Assembly (NCBI GenBank): GCA_039964455.1 | Contig: JBDVXK010000012.1 | Coordinates: forward strand, 620,001 to 684,000 | Source: CALJFL01 sp039964455 | GTDB lineage: Bacteria; Pseudomonadota; Gammaproteobacteria; Pseudomonadales; Halieaceae | Direction of reading: 5' to 3' | DNA length: 64,000 bases | Shown here: positions 43,698-53,611 of the stretch, piece after piece | Numbering within the stretch: the first letter of the stretch is position 1 | Layout of the letters: every line of letters begins with the position of its first letter | Position numbers and translations under genes: made by a program | The notes under the pieces: model-generated | What the model was told of the DNA's origin: nothing | The model's input: only the letters and a program-made list of their open reading frames with translations | Databases searched by the model: none

Positions 43698-44108
43698 ATG
43701 AGCACAATTCTGGCAAAGATACAGATTCACCCGGGCAAGGAGACCGAGTTCGAGGAAGTCATGGCCTATATGTACAACCAGACTCACGGCCACGAGGAAG
43801 GCATTCTACGCTACGAATACTGGCGCGGCCGCGAGGCCAATCATTACTACTGCCTGTTGAGTTTCGAGGACAATCTCGCTTTCTGGCGCCATCAGGCCAG
43901 CGATCATCACGAAGGGCAAATGGAGCGCTTCGCTGCCTGTATTGCCGACCTGGATCTGGAAACCGTGGACCCTGTATCACAAGCCTCACCGCTACCGCCC
44001 ATCAGGCAGCAGGAAGTGCCAGAGGGCGAATCAGATATGGTCAAGACGCAGGCGGAGCAATTCCCTATCGAACTGGCCAACTGGTGGCTGGCATTGCGCC
44101 AGCCCTGA
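43698..44108 (+). CDS. Antibiotic biosynthesis monooxygenase (ABM) domain protein
   Basis: 136 residues. The N-terminal ~95 residues form an ABM-type dimeric alpha/beta barrel: KIQIHPGKETEFEEVM, ILRYEYWRGREANHYYCLLS and FWRHQASDHH. A proline-rich linker and ~25 more residues follow. Members are cofactor-free monooxygenases on quinols, heme-degrading enzymes or binding proteins. GGAG sits correctly before the ATG. It lies 61 bp after the P450 gene and probably acts in the same pathway. The catalytic role is unproven. Confidence 0.75.
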   Translation: MSTILAKIQIHPGKETEFEEVMAYMYNQTHGHEEGILRYEYWRGREANHYYCLLSFEDNLAFWRHQASDHHEGQMERFAACIADLDLETVDPVSQASPLPPIRQQEVPEGESDMVKTQAEQFPIELANWWLALRQP

Positions 44109-44145
44109 GCCGCCAGACAAGGTGTATCACGACTAGCGCTGAAGC

Positions 44146-45759
44146 TTAGCCGGTCAATGTGCTGGCCGCGTAATCGGTGACGAAGACATAGTCTGGTTTG
44201 CCATTGGGTGCGCGTTGCAAGGAATCGATTGCCAATACTTCACGAGGTACCTTGTAGTCGGCCAGGTGCTCCGCCACGTGCGCTCGCACACCGTCGACGT
44301 CCAGTGACTCACTGTCCAGACCCGGGCCTTCAACAACAGCCACCACCATTTTACCGAAGCGCGGATGTGGCAGGCCAACTACCAGAGCATCGGTAATCGC
44401 CGGATAATCCACCAGCACTCTCTCTACCTCTACGGTATAGACTTTCTCACCGCCGGTATTCACCACCGTACTGTCGCGACCCAACAACACCAGACAGCCA
44501 TCATCGCGAACCGTGCAGCGATCGCCGGTCATCACGTAACGGATACCGTCAATCTTCGGGAACGTCTCGGCTGATTTCTCGGGTGCATTGTAATAGCCAA
44601 TAGGTTTGTAGCCGCTGTAATACACCATACCGATGGTGTCGCTTCCGGGAACCACATCATTGAGTTCGTCATCGAGCACCCGTACTTTGGGTAGCGGGGC
44701 GAAGACGCCGGGCTCACCTGTTGCCATGGCATAACCCGAGGATTCAGAAGAACCCAGGGTGTCCACCACCGCAAGCTTGGGGTTATGCCGCTGCAGACCC
44801 TCCCGGGTTTCAGGGCCAAGCGAAGCACCCGAGGAAATCAGCACCGCCATCGACGCTATGAGGTTTTCATCCGGGCGCTTGTCCAGCGCATCAACCAGTG
44901 GCGTACCAAAGGCATCGCCCACCAACACAACACAGCCCACCTTATGTTGTTTTATAAATGACAGGGTCGCGTCGGCATCGAAACGGACACCGGATACGGT
45001 TGCCACAGGCACTCCCTGGGAGATCATCAATATCGCGGTCATTAGACCCGCACCATGCATAAGCGGCGACAGGGAAAGAAACGGTAGCGCGGCCGACAGT
45101 GATTCAACATTGCTGACATGTTCATCTAGCTCAGCTGGATGTCCCGACAACTGCAGAGGCTCAAGTGCCATTTGGGTGCCGGTGCCCATCTTGCGCCACA
45201 GGTCCTCGTTACGCCACTGGGTACCCTTGGGTAAGCCGGTGGTACCGCCGGTAGCAATCAGTACCAGGTCATCGCTGGAGGTTCGGGTTTCAAAGTCCTC
45301 GGGCGCTTGATCGTATAGCGACGTCAGTGACACGGCAAAATCAGCTACGGGCTCATCGCCGCCCACTTCGATAAATGCCACGGTTGGCTCAAGCCGATCT
45401 TTGATTGCCATCACCCGCTCGGCGAATTCCGCATCGTAGACGAGCACCCGTAAGTCCAGGCCATTCGCCAGGCCAATCAGCTCGTCATCGCGGTAGCGAT
45501 AGTTAACGTTAACGTGGGAATGCCCGGCCAGGCCGGAGCCAACGAACATTTCCATATAGGCATTGGAGTTCCGCAAATAGTGGCCTACATGCGAACCCGC
45601 AGGCAGATCCAGCGAGTTCAAATAGCTGGCTATACCGCTGGCGCGGTGCCTAAGCTCGCCGTAGGAAATTATCAGGTCATCATGTATCAGTGCTGGCCGG
45701 TCGGCAGCGGAGCTGGCACCCAATCTGTAAACGGTTTCGGCGAAGTTCCAACAACTCAT
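44146..45759 (-). CDS. AMP-dependent acyl-CoA synthetase
   Basis: 537 residues of the ANL superfamily. The phosphate-binding loop is TGGTTGLPKGT, followed by the DTLGSSESSGYAMATGE acyl-pocket region, the YVMTGDRCTVRDDGCL hinge motif and the C-terminal lysine region RAPNGKPDY. It activates a carboxylic acid to its CoA thioester through an acyl-AMP. It most resembles the FadD-like ligases of long-chain, steroid or terpenoid acid pathways. It is 27 bp downstream of the FAD oxidoreductase gene on the same strand and probably co-transcribed with it. Confidence 0.9.
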   Translation of the reverse strand: MSCWNFAETVYRLGASSAADRPALIHDDLIISYGELRHRASGIASYLNSLDLPAGSHVGHYLRNSNAYMEMFVGSGLAGHSHVNVNYRYRDDELIGLANGLDLRVLVYDAEFAERVMAIKDRLEPTVAFIEVGGDEPVADFAVSLTSLYDQAPEDFETRTSSDDLVLIATGGTTGLPKGTQWRNEDLWRKMGTGTQMALEPLQLSGHPAELDEHVSNVESLSAALPFLSLSPLMHGAGLMTAILMISQGVPVATVSGVRFDADATLSFIKQHKVGCVVLVGDAFGTPLVDALDKRPDENLIASMAVLISSGASLGPETREGLQRHNPKLAVVDTLGSSESSGYAMATGEPGVFAPLPKVRVLDDELNDVVPGSDTIGMVYYSGYKPIGYYNAPEKSAETFPKIDGIRYVMTGDRCTVRDDGCLVLLGRDSTVVNTGGEKVYTVEVERVLVDYPAITDALVVGLPHPRFGKMVVAVVEGPGLDSESLDVDGVRAHVAEHLADYKVPREVLAIDSLQRAPNGKPDYVFVTDYAASTLTG

Positions 45760-45786
45760 TGTATTTTCCCTATCTTTATTATCTGG

Positions 45787-46911
45787 TCAGCCATCGATAA
45801 GACGTGCCGGCGTTACACTGTCGCGATGATTCACTACTGCCGAAAAATCAGCCGGTGGTGTTCGCCCGGTGACAAGGTAAGCAGTCAGGTGCGCCAGCGC
45901 AGGCGCTGACTGTATACCATAGCCACCCTGCCCCGCCAGCCAGAAGAAGCCCTTGGCGCGAGGATCCTCACCCACCACAAAGGTATCGTCAGGCGCAAAG
46001 CTGCGCAGGCCTGCCCAACTGTGATTGATGCGTCGCACCTCAATGTCCAAAGCCTGGCTGACCCGATCAATAGCAATGGCCAGGTCCAACTCTTCCGGCT
46101 GTGCATCACAAGGAGGTGACGGTGTTTCATCAGCCGGTGACAATAACAGCTGACCGGATTCTGGCTTGAGGTAGAAATTCTCCTCGGCATCCACCAACAA
46201 CGGCCAATCGGTAATCTCATATTCAGCGGGCGAATCGACCAATAACACTGAACGTCGTCGGGGCTGAATCCCGACAGGCGCAAGGTTCGCTGTCGCCGCC
46301 ACCGGATCTGCCCAGGCACCAGCGGCGTTAATGACAATTGGAGCGCGGTAACTCTCGCCCGCTGTATCCACCTGCCACCGTCCGTTCGCCCAACGCAAAG
46401 ACTTAACCTCGCTGTCAGTGGCCAACTGGCCTCCGCGCGCTCTAAACAACCGGCTATAGCCCTGGTGAATGGCATCGACATCCAGGTCACCCCCGCTGCT
46501 GTCGCATAAGCCACCCATCAGGTAATCGGCACGAAAAGCGGGCACACGCTTGCGTATGGCAGCGCTATCTAATGATTCAAGCATAGTGATCTCGCCGGCC
46601 AGCTCGGCCAGGGTCTGACGCTGATCCTCGCGAGCGATAAAAAAGCAGTCACGCGGACGCAGTAGCGCAGACTCGGGAAACGTTGCAGATGGGCAACGGA
46701 AAAATTGATCAGCGGCAACGGTGAGGGCCCGCACCACGGCATTGCCATAGGCGGGCGAATAAAATGCCGCCGAGCGACCGGTGGCATGCAGGCCAGCACG
46801 CGACTCCATTTCAACCAGCGTGACACTGGCATCCATGGCACATTCAGCGGCAGCAGACATACCTGCCATACCGCCGCCAATTACGATTATATCTGTCGCT
46901 ATTACGCTCAT
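45787..46911 (-). CDS. FAD-dependent oxidoreductase (DAO family)
   Basis: 374 residues. N-terminal dinucleotide-binding motif IIVIGGGMAGMSAAAE with the Glu ending strand two (LVEME), a DAO-type substrate domain and the late FAD motif WLAGQGGYGIQSAPAL. The family includes D-amino acid dehydrogenases, glycine and sarcosine oxidases and 2-hydroxyglutarate dehydrogenase. The arginine in TGRSAAFYSPAYG resembles the active-site region of amino/hydroxy acid oxidases. It is the first gene of a minus-strand pair with the CoA ligase. The substrate is unknown. Confidence 0.85.
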   Translation of the reverse strand: MSVIATDIIVIGGGMAGMSAAAECAMDASVTLVEMESRAGLHATGRSAAFYSPAYGNAVVRALTVAADQFFRCPSATFPESALLRPRDCFFIAREDQRQTLAELAGEITMLESLDSAAIRKRVPAFRADYLMGGLCDSSGGDLDVDAIHQGYSRLFRARGGQLATDSEVKSLRWANGRWQVDTAGESYRAPIVINAAGAWADPVAATANLAPVGIQPRRRSVLLVDSPAEYEITDWPLLVDAEENFYLKPESGQLLLSPADETPSPPCDAQPEELDLAIAIDRVSQALDIEVRRINHSWAGLRSFAPDDTFVVGEDPRAKGFFWLAGQGGYGIQSAPALAHLTAYLVTGRTPPADFSAVVNHRDSVTPARLIDG

Positions 46912-47064
46912 TTCAAATCACATCAGTTAACGCGAAAGCTCAAAGCAATGGCAATACCGCGCTGAAACTATCGAGAATTAAACCGGTCTATACTCGCAAC
47001 AACAACCAGTGCAGGTAGACTAGACTATCTGCTACTCGCCGCAACGTTACCTCAGGAGAATCCC

Positions 47065-47772
47065 GTGACACGTTTTACTACCCTATTTTCGCTGGCAATA
47101 CTGGCCTCCCTCGCATTCATTAACACAGCCGGCGCAGACGACATGCGCCCCACTGTTTCGGTCACCGGTGAAGGCGTGGTTACCGCGGCACCGGATATGG
47201 CTATGGTAAGCACCGGCGTTACCACCGAGGCCGCCACCCCCGAGGCCGCACTGAATGCAAATACCGCTGCAATGGCAAGCCTGATGAATGTACTGGACGA
47301 CCTCGACATTGCCAACAAAGACCGCCAGACCAGCAACTTCAATGTTTCTCCACAATACAGGCGTGACCGCAACGAGACCGGCGGCCCCAGAATTGACGGC
47401 TATCGCGTTTCCAACCAGCTGACTATCAGGGTACGTGATCTAGGCGAACTGGGCACACTGCTGGACGCACTGGTCAAGGCAGGCAGCAACCAGCTGGGCA
47501 ATATACGCTTCGACTTTTCGGAACGCGGAAAGCTTGTGGATAAGGCCAGGCAGCTCGCCGTTGCCGATGCGCGCAAGCGCGCTGAGCTGTATGTTGATGC
47601 CGCCGATGTTGACCTGGGGGATGTACTGTCGATCAGCGAATCCGGAGTTGCTGTGCCAAGGCCTCCCATGATGCGTAACGCAATGATGGCCGAAGCCGCG
47701 GCCGATGTGCCCATTGCCGTTGGCGAGAGCGAGATTCGCGCCACGGTTCACATGGTTTTCGAACTCGACTAA
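47065..47772 (+). CDS. SIMPL domain (DUF541) periplasmic protein
   Basis: 235 residues, GTG start with CAGGAG 7 bases upstream. A signal peptide ends near TAGADD, followed directly by the SIMPL/DUF541 domain, which opens VSVTGEGVVTAAPDMAMVSTGV. An internal YRVSNQLTIRVRDLGELGTLLDA segment is typical of the family. Bacterial members are periplasmic, related to the oxidative-stress protein YggE/BP26, and can form oligomeric channels. It stands alone upstream of a CoA ligase gene (60-bp gap). Its role here is unknown. Confidence 0.88.
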   Translation: MTRFTTLFSLAILASLAFINTAGADDMRPTVSVTGEGVVTAAPDMAMVSTGVTTEAATPEAALNANTAAMASLMNVLDDLDIANKDRQTSNFNVSPQYRRDRNETGGPRIDGYRVSNQLTIRVRDLGELGTLLDALVKAGSNQLGNIRFDFSERGKLVDKARQLAVADARKRAELYVDAADVDLGDVLSISESGVAVPRPPMMRNAMMAEAAADVPIAVGESEIRATVHMVFELD

Positions 47773-47832
47773 ACAGGCACGGCGCTCCAGAATCCGCAAT
47801 ACTGACCCAAAAATATCTAACGGAATAACTTA

Positions 47833-49527
47833 ATGGCTTTCACAGCACTGGACGTACAAAACAAGATTGCGGAACTGAGCGCAGCAGACACACCCTTCGA
47901 GATGAAGGAATTTACCGTTAGCGGTGAAACCCGTCGCGGGTTTGCTTCCGCCCCCGCTGATCTGGTGCAGTTGCTGCAGGCTGGCCGCGCCCATGGGGAT
48001 AAGCCATTTATTGTTTACGAGGGCAGCCGCCTCACCTTTGACGATTTTTTTCAGGCGGTAGATAAGCTTGGTAACGAGCTGCGGGAGCGGTACAACATCC
48101 AGAAAGGCGACCGAGTTGCAATTGCCATGCGCAACTGTCCGCAATGGTCCATCGCCTTTGTTGCGACTGTGTTTTGCGGGGCCATAGCCGTGCCGCTGAA
48201 CAGCTGGGGAAAAACTGATGAGCTGGTTTACGGCCTTGAGGATTGCGGTGCCTCGGTTCTGGTTTGCGACCCCCAACGCCTCGCACTGCTTTCTGATACC
48301 GAGCTGGGGCGCACCCTGCCAATAATGGTTGCCGATGGCGACGCCAGCTATGGTGCCGAAAACGTCACCGACTTCAAGCAGGTTCTTGCCGGCGCCAGTG
48401 GTGAAGGCTTCGACGTAGCTCAGGTCTCGCCAGATGATCCGGCGATGATCATGTACACCTCGGGCAGCACCGGCATGCCCAAGGGCACAGTGCACCTGCA
48501 TGTCGGGATCGCCCAGGCCCTGATGAACCTGTATTTCGTTGGCTACCTGACCATGTCCATGGAGGGGCCCAGAGAGCTTCGCGGCGGTGCTGTTCAGGAA
48601 ACACCTTTGCTGACTGTGCCCTTGTTTCATGGCACCGGCCTGCTGTCGGGTCTATTGGTGCCATTACAAATGGGCCAGAAAGTTGTGCTGATGTACAAAT
48701 GGGACAGCGAAAAAGCGCTGCAACTAATACAAGAAGAAAAGATCACTGGCATGACCAGTGTGCCGGCCGTGTTACAGGCCCTGTTCACGCATCCTGCGTT
48801 TGATGATTACGATACCAGCTCGCTCTTTCGGGTTGGCGCTGCTGGCGCCGCAACGCCCGAGGCACTACCGGCACTTATCGAATCCAAGCTAGAAAAAGTC
48901 AGTCGCTCCGCCGGTTATGCCATGACCGAAACCATGGCTGTGGGCACGACGATGGTCGGAGAAATTTTCGACCTGAACCCGGAGGCGTCCGGCGTCAAAT
49001 CTCCGATCGCAGACTTTCGCTTTATCGACAGCGATGGCACGGTATTGCCCGAGGGCGAGATCGGAGAAATTCAGATCCGCTGTATTACCGTCTGTGCCGG
49101 CTACTGGAACCGCCCGGAAGCTAGCGCAGAAATCCGTGATGGCGAGTGGCTCAAAACCGGTGACCTCGGTCGTTTCGACAGCGACGGCTTTCTGCACATT
49201 ACCGGCAGAATCAAGGAAATCGTCATTCGCGGCGGCGAGAACATATACCCAGGGGAAATTGAGCACTGCGCCTACGCTATGGAAGGCATACAGGAGGTTG
49301 TGGTCTTTGGTGTGCCCGATCAGGATATGGGCGAAGAGTTGGTATTGGTCGCCTACCCTCAGGAATCTTCCGATCTGACCGAGAAAGAGATCCGCGCCAG
49401 GCTTACTGCCAAACTGGCCGGCTTTAAAGTGCCTCGCTACATCGAGATTGCCGACAGCCCCCTACCCCAGAATGCCAGCGGCAAATTATTCAAACGTAAA
49501 ATCCGGGACGACTACCTATCGCGCTAA
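47833..49527 (+). CDS. AMP-dependent acyl-CoA synthetase
   Basis: 564 residues, ANL superfamily. Loop MYTSGSTGMPKGT, acyl-site region RSAGYAMTETMAVGT, hinge KTGDLGRFDSDGFLHITGR, and the C-terminal catalytic lysine region PQNASGKLFKRKI. The N-terminal LVQLLQAGRAHGDKPFIVYE is that of full-length FadD-like ligases. It differs clearly from the ligase at 44146, so two acid substrates are activated in this region. It is followed, tail to tail, by an LLM flavoenzyme gene. Confidence 0.9.
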   Translation: MAFTALDVQNKIAELSAADTPFEMKEFTVSGETRRGFASAPADLVQLLQAGRAHGDKPFIVYEGSRLTFDDFFQAVDKLGNELRERYNIQKGDRVAIAMRNCPQWSIAFVATVFCGAIAVPLNSWGKTDELVYGLEDCGASVLVCDPQRLALLSDTELGRTLPIMVADGDASYGAENVTDFKQVLAGASGEGFDVAQVSPDDPAMIMYTSGSTGMPKGTVHLHVGIAQALMNLYFVGYLTMSMEGPRELRGGAVQETPLLTVPLFHGTGLLSGLLVPLQMGQKVVLMYKWDSEKALQLIQEEKITGMTSVPAVLQALFTHPAFDDYDTSSLFRVGAAGAATPEALPALIESKLEKVSRSAGYAMTETMAVGTTMVGEIFDLNPEASGVKSPIADFRFIDSDGTVLPEGEIGEIQIRCITVCAGYWNRPEASAEIRDGEWLKTGDLGRFDSDGFLHITGRIKEIVIRGGENIYPGEIEHCAYAMEGIQEVVVFGVPDQDMGEELVLVAYPQESSDLTEKEIRARLTAKLAGFKVPRYIEIADSPLPQNASGKLFKRKIRDDYLSR

Positions 49528-49565
49528 GATTCGCAGGCCGGAATTGAACGCTGCAGCCTTGGCGG

Positions 49566-50375
49566 CTATCCAGCCAATAGCGGTTGCAACTTGTCCAGTT
49601 CGCTGGAGCAATGATCGGCACTCTCATAGGGGCAGATCCAAACCAGTCTATCGACACCGGCATCCGCAAAGCCTTTCAGGGTGGCCTCCGCCTCGCCCAG
49701 ATCATCACTATTGAGTCGACTAAAGGTAACAACTTCCGGCCTGGCTTTTCCGGCAGCCGCCGCGCGCTCACGATAATCTGCAATCACCGGCCGTAATTCA
49801 TCGGGCTTTTTACCGATAGGAATCCAGCCATCACCTCGATCTACGGCTCGCTGAATGGCATGCTCGCCGTCACCGCCAACAAAAATCGGCGGACGTGGCG
49901 GCCTGGGTCTGAATAAAAACTCCTGCCCATTCGCGTTGCTGTGATCGTCGGCAAAACACTGGTGGATAAAATCCAGAGTCTCGTCGGTAATGCGACCGCG
50001 ACTACCCCTGTCCACTCCCAGGGCGGTGAATTCTGCCGCCATCCAGCCCGGGGCGGCGCCCACTAATAATCGGTTGTCAGACAGCACTTGCACGGTCGCC
50101 AGCCACTTGGCGGTAATCAGCGGCGGCCTGTAAGGCATCACCAACACACCGGTCCCCAGACCTATACGGCTAGTGCAGCCTGCCACATAGGCCAGCGTTG
50201 CCAACGGGTCCAGATAGAGGCCACCAGAGCCCTCCGCTTCGTCGGGTGGGATAGCAACGTGATCAAAGACCCACAATGAGTCCACGCCAGCGTTCTCGGC
50301 AGCCTGCGCACAGCGTGTCAACGTATCCCGGTCAGCCACGTCGCCCATGTTGCGCAAACCCATACCAATCTTCAT
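49566..50375 (-). CDS. Luciferase-like (LLM class) flavin/F420-type oxidoreductase
   Basis: About 269 residues. The ATG at 50375 is preferred (GGAG upstream, natural N-terminus KIGMGLRN); a longer frame begins at 50390. LLM TIM-barrel segments include VDSLWVFDHVAIPPDE, ALATLAYVAGCTSRIGLGTGVLVMPYRPP, LVGAAPGWMAAEFTALGVDR and PPIFVGGDGEHAIQRAVDRGDGW. The style is that of the F420-dependent TIGR036xx subfamilies, but many gammaproteobacterial members probably use FMN; no F420 biosynthesis gene is in view. The substrate is unknown. Confidence 0.85.
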   Translation of the reverse strand: MKIGMGLRNMGDVADRDTLTRCAQAAENAGVDSLWVFDHVAIPPDEAEGSGGLYLDPLATLAYVAGCTSRIGLGTGVLVMPYRPPLITAKWLATVQVLSDNRLLVGAAPGWMAAEFTALGVDRGSRGRITDETLDFIHQCFADDHSNANGQEFLFRPRPPRPPIFVGGDGEHAIQRAVDRGDGWIPIGKKPDELRPVIADYRERAAAAGKARPEVVTFSRLNSDDLGEAEATLKGFADAGVDRLVWICPYESADHCSSELDKLQPLLAG

Positions 50376-50566
50376 CGCTAACCACTCCATCGCTGCCCGC
50401 TTCGAAATAACCCTAGCACAGGCCTGTGAACCTCGCCCATAGGCGAGCCAGATCTACAGGCTCTTCGACCCATTGGAGGGTTTGATGTATGGTGCCCGCT
50501 GCCGCGCTCAACACGCAGAGCGCTCTAGCCACTGATAACGCGCTACCGAAACGGGAGAGTACCGTC

Positions 50567-52039
50567 ATGACACCGGAAGAATTCCGAGTAGCAGGACACC
50601 AACTGATCGACTGGATTGCCGATTACCGACAGCAGATTCCGGACCTGCCGGTGCGGGCACAGGTAGCGCCTGGTGATATCCGCTCCGCACTACCGGCACA
50701 GCCACCAACAAACGCTGAAGACTTTGGCCAGTTGCTTAAAGACCTGGAGAACACAGTGGTACCGGGCGTTACACAAGTGCAGCACCCCATGCACTTTGGC
50801 TGGTTCCCATCGAACGCGTCGCTGGCATCGGTACTGGGCGACATCGCCAGTTCAGGCATGGGCACCCTGGGTATCTCCTGGGAGAGCTGCCCGGCGCTTA
50901 CCGAAGTCGAGGAAGTTGTCTGTGACTGGCTGCGCCAGCTTACCGGCCTTAGCGAAAACTGGCATGGCACCATTCATGACACCGCATCCACCGCTTGCGT
51001 CACCGCCATGATCCTGGCGCGGGAACGCGCCAGTAACATCAGTAAAAACCATGGTGGTCTACAGTCTGTAAAAGGCCAGTTGGTGGTATACAGCACCGCC
51101 CAGGCCCACTCCTCAGTCGCCAAGGCCGTGCAACTGGCAGGCTTTGGCAACGACAACCTGCGACTGATCGCCGAACACCCCGAGAGCCGCGCTATGCTGG
51201 CAACCGAATTGGCCAGCGCCATCGAGGCAGACCTTGCTGCCGGTAACATACCCGCCGGCATCGTATGCTCAGTGGGAGCTACCGGCACCACAGCGATAGA
51301 CCCGGTGGCGGAGATCGCCAGCATCGCGGGCCAGCACAATATCTGGTTACACGTGGATGCCGCCATGGCCGGTTCAGCCATGCTACTGCCAGAGTGCAGA
51401 CACTTATGGGAGGGTGTTGAACAAGCCGACTCAATGGCCTGGAACCCCCATAAGTGGATGGGCACTATCCTGGACACCGCCCTGTTTTACGTACGCGATC
51501 CGAAATTTCTGCAGCAGGTGATGTCGACCAACCCAGCCTATTTACGCTCCACTGCCGATGGCGAAGCGGTGCAATACCGCGACTGGGGAATTCCGCTGGG
51601 CCGTCGATTTCGCGCCCTCAAGCTCTGGTTCCATCTGCGCCTGGACGGACCAGAGGCGATTCGCCAACGTCTTCGCCGGGATCTGGACAATGCCCAGTGG
51701 TTCGCCGAACAGATTGCCGACCAGCCTGATTGGGAAGTGCTGGCACCGGTACCGCTGCAAACCGTGTGCATCAGGCATACGCCCAGCGACGGACAGGGCA
51801 AAAAACTTGTCGGCAATGCGCTGGATGAACACACCCTGGCCTGGGTGGAGCGTATTAACAAATCGGGCGCAGCGTTTCTCTCGCCGTCCATCCTCGACGG
51901 CCACTGGATGGCACGAGTATCGATTGGCGTTGAGGACACCACCCGGGAACATATAGAGAGATTGATCATGCTGCTGAAAGACGCCGTTGCCCATATCTCA
52001 ACAGCAGGCAGTGATTCTGCCGCCGGTGACAACGCGTGA
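50567..52039 (+). CDS. PLP-dependent group II decarboxylase (aromatic-L-amino-acid decarboxylase-like)
   Basis: About 490 residues. The ATG at 50567 has GGGAGAG 8 bases upstream; an earlier frame start at 50489 lacks one. The N-terminal MTPEEFRVAGHQLIDWIADY matches the dimer-forming arm of DOPA/tryptophan decarboxylases. HDTASTACVTAM is the PLP phosphate region, WLHVDAAMAGSA holds the Asp that binds the pyridine nitrogen, and the Schiff-base lysine is Lys296 in NPHKW. It decarboxylates an aromatic or related amino acid to an amine. The DbpA gene overlaps its end by 4 bp (GTGA). Confidence 0.9.
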   Translation: MTPEEFRVAGHQLIDWIADYRQQIPDLPVRAQVAPGDIRSALPAQPPTNAEDFGQLLKDLENTVVPGVTQVQHPMHFGWFPSNASLASVLGDIASSGMGTLGISWESCPALTEVEEVVCDWLRQLTGLSENWHGTIHDTASTACVTAMILARERASNISKNHGGLQSVKGQLVVYSTAQAHSSVAKAVQLAGFGNDNLRLIAEHPESRAMLATELASAIEADLAAGNIPAGIVCSVGATGTTAIDPVAEIASIAGQHNIWLHVDAAMAGSAMLLPECRHLWEGVEQADSMAWNPHKWMGTILDTALFYVRDPKFLQQVMSTNPAYLRSTADGEAVQYRDWGIPLGRRFRALKLWFHLRLDGPEAIRQRLRRDLDNAQWFAEQIADQPDWEVLAPVPLQTVCIRHTPSDGQGKKLVGNALDEHTLAWVERINKSGAAFLSPSILDGHWMARVSIGVEDTTREHIERLIMLLKDAVAHISTAGSDSAAGDNA

Positions 52040-53421
52040 GTACTGCCAATACCGGTTTCGCGCAGCTGCCACTGTCGCCCGCTCAGGTCGCCAATCTGGA
52101 CAAGCTTGGCTATCACCAGATGACGCCTATACAGCAGGCAACCCTGCCACTGGCGTTGGCGGGGCAGGACCTCACCGCTCAGGCGAAAACGGGCAGCGGA
52201 AAAACCGCCGCTTTCGCCCTACCACTGTTGACGCGCCTCAACCCAAGAGACTTCGGCACACAGGCGCTGGTACTCTGCCCCACGCGCGAACTGGCCACCC
52301 AGGTGGCGACCGAGATCCGCCGTCTTGCGCGCTATCAGCAGAACATCAAGGTGGTAACCCTGTGTGGCGGACAGCCCATTGGTCCTCAGATCGGCTCACT
52401 GGAGCACGGCGCCCATGTGGTGGTGGGCACACCCGGGCGCATCTCCGATCACCTGCGCAAGCAGACCTTAACAATAGACAGGGTCAACACCCTGGTATTG
52501 GACGAGGCCGACCGCATGCTGGACATGGGCTTCCTGGATGACATTAGCGCAATCGTTGCCTTGACCCCTGCCGAGCGCCAGACCCTGCTGTTCTCTGCCA
52601 CCTACCCGGACAATATCAAGGGGCTTAGCAAACGCTTCCAGAAAGCTGCGGAGTTTATCTCGGTAGAATCCACTCCCAGTCATGACAACATCGACGAGCA
52701 CTTCTTCATCTGTAGTAAGAGCGAACGCCTGACCGCCCTGGCGACTCTGCTGACACATTTTCAGCCCGAGTCCAGCGTCATCTTTTGCAACACCAAGCAG
52801 GCTGTGCGAGAAGTTTGCACTTATCTGGATGATGTCGGCATTCGCTCTACCGCTTTGCACGGCGACATGGAGCAACGTGACCGGGATCAGGTACTCATTC
52901 AATTTCGACAAAGAAGTAGCACCGTGCTGGTAGCATCCGACGTTGCCGCCCGCGGGCTGGATATTGATGACCTGTCAGCTGTCATTAATTTCGAATTACC
53001 GCGTAACGGTGACGTCTATATTCATCGCATAGGGCGCACCGGGAGAGCTGGAAAACAAGGGCTGGCACTGAGCCTGCTGGCTGACTCCGAACGCTACAAA
53101 CTCGACAGTATTGGCGAGCATCTGCAGCGAGAACTGCAATTTGAGCCTATAGGGCTTATCAAGGCGAGTGGTGACACTCTTGCTCCAGCGCCCTACGTAA
53201 CGCTGTGCATTGCTGGTGGCCGCAAACAAAAAGTACGACCCGGAGACATTTTGGGTGCACTCACCGGCGAGGCTGGCATAGCCGGATCAGCTGTAGGCAA
53301 GATCGATGTCACCGACTCACAGGCTTATGTGGCAATTGAGCGTGAGTTTGCCAAGCGCGCACTGGGCCAATTGATTAATGGTCGTATCAAGGGGCGCAAA
53401 TTTAAAGTGCGCCGCCTGTAG
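52036..53421 (+). CDS. dbpA: ATP-dependent RNA helicase DbpA
   Basis: 461 residues, GTG start overlapping the decarboxylase stop. All DEAD-box motifs are visible: MTPIQQATLP (Q), AKTGSGKT (I), PTRELA (Ia), TPGR, DEAD, SAT (III), ARGLDI (V) and HRIGRTGRAG (VI). The C-terminal ~75 residues (LCIAGGRKQKVRPGDILGALTG to FKVRRL) are the DbpA-specific RNA-binding domain that recognises a hairpin of 23S rRNA. Role: late assembly of the large ribosomal subunit. The coupling to a decarboxylase gene is probably accidental. Confidence 0.95.
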   Translation: MSTANTGFAQLPLSPAQVANLDKLGYHQMTPIQQATLPLALAGQDLTAQAKTGSGKTAAFALPLLTRLNPRDFGTQALVLCPTRELATQVATEIRRLARYQQNIKVVTLCGGQPIGPQIGSLEHGAHVVVGTPGRISDHLRKQTLTIDRVNTLVLDEADRMLDMGFLDDISAIVALTPAERQTLLFSATYPDNIKGLSKRFQKAAEFISVESTPSHDNIDEHFFICSKSERLTALATLLTHFQPESSVIFCNTKQAVREVCTYLDDVGIRSTALHGDMEQRDRDQVLIQFRQRSSTVLVASDVAARGLDIDDLSAVINFELPRNGDVYIHRIGRTGRAGKQGLALSLLADSERYKLDSIGEHLQRELQFEPIGLIKASGDTLAPAPYVTLCIAGGRKQKVRPGDILGALTGEAGIAGSAVGKIDVTDSQAYVAIEREFAKRALGQLINGRIKGRKFKVRRL

Positions 53422-53611
53422 CTACCGTATCCAGATCTTGCTCTAAACCGGCTAGCGAGCGACCCTGCGCTATTTTGCGCTTACGGCGCTATCGGCTAAG
53501 ATGCAGGCCGGCCTCGACCCGACCATAACGCCGGGCATAGCCTGGAATGTCGTTCCTTCCACGATATCGTGCACAACAACATAAGGATCTGAACCCCGGG
53601 ATGGGTAAACA

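Noticed and set aside
47830..48630. Minus-strand 266-codon frame
   Set aside because: Antisense to the acyl-CoA synthetase gene; no recognisable motif or ribosome site.
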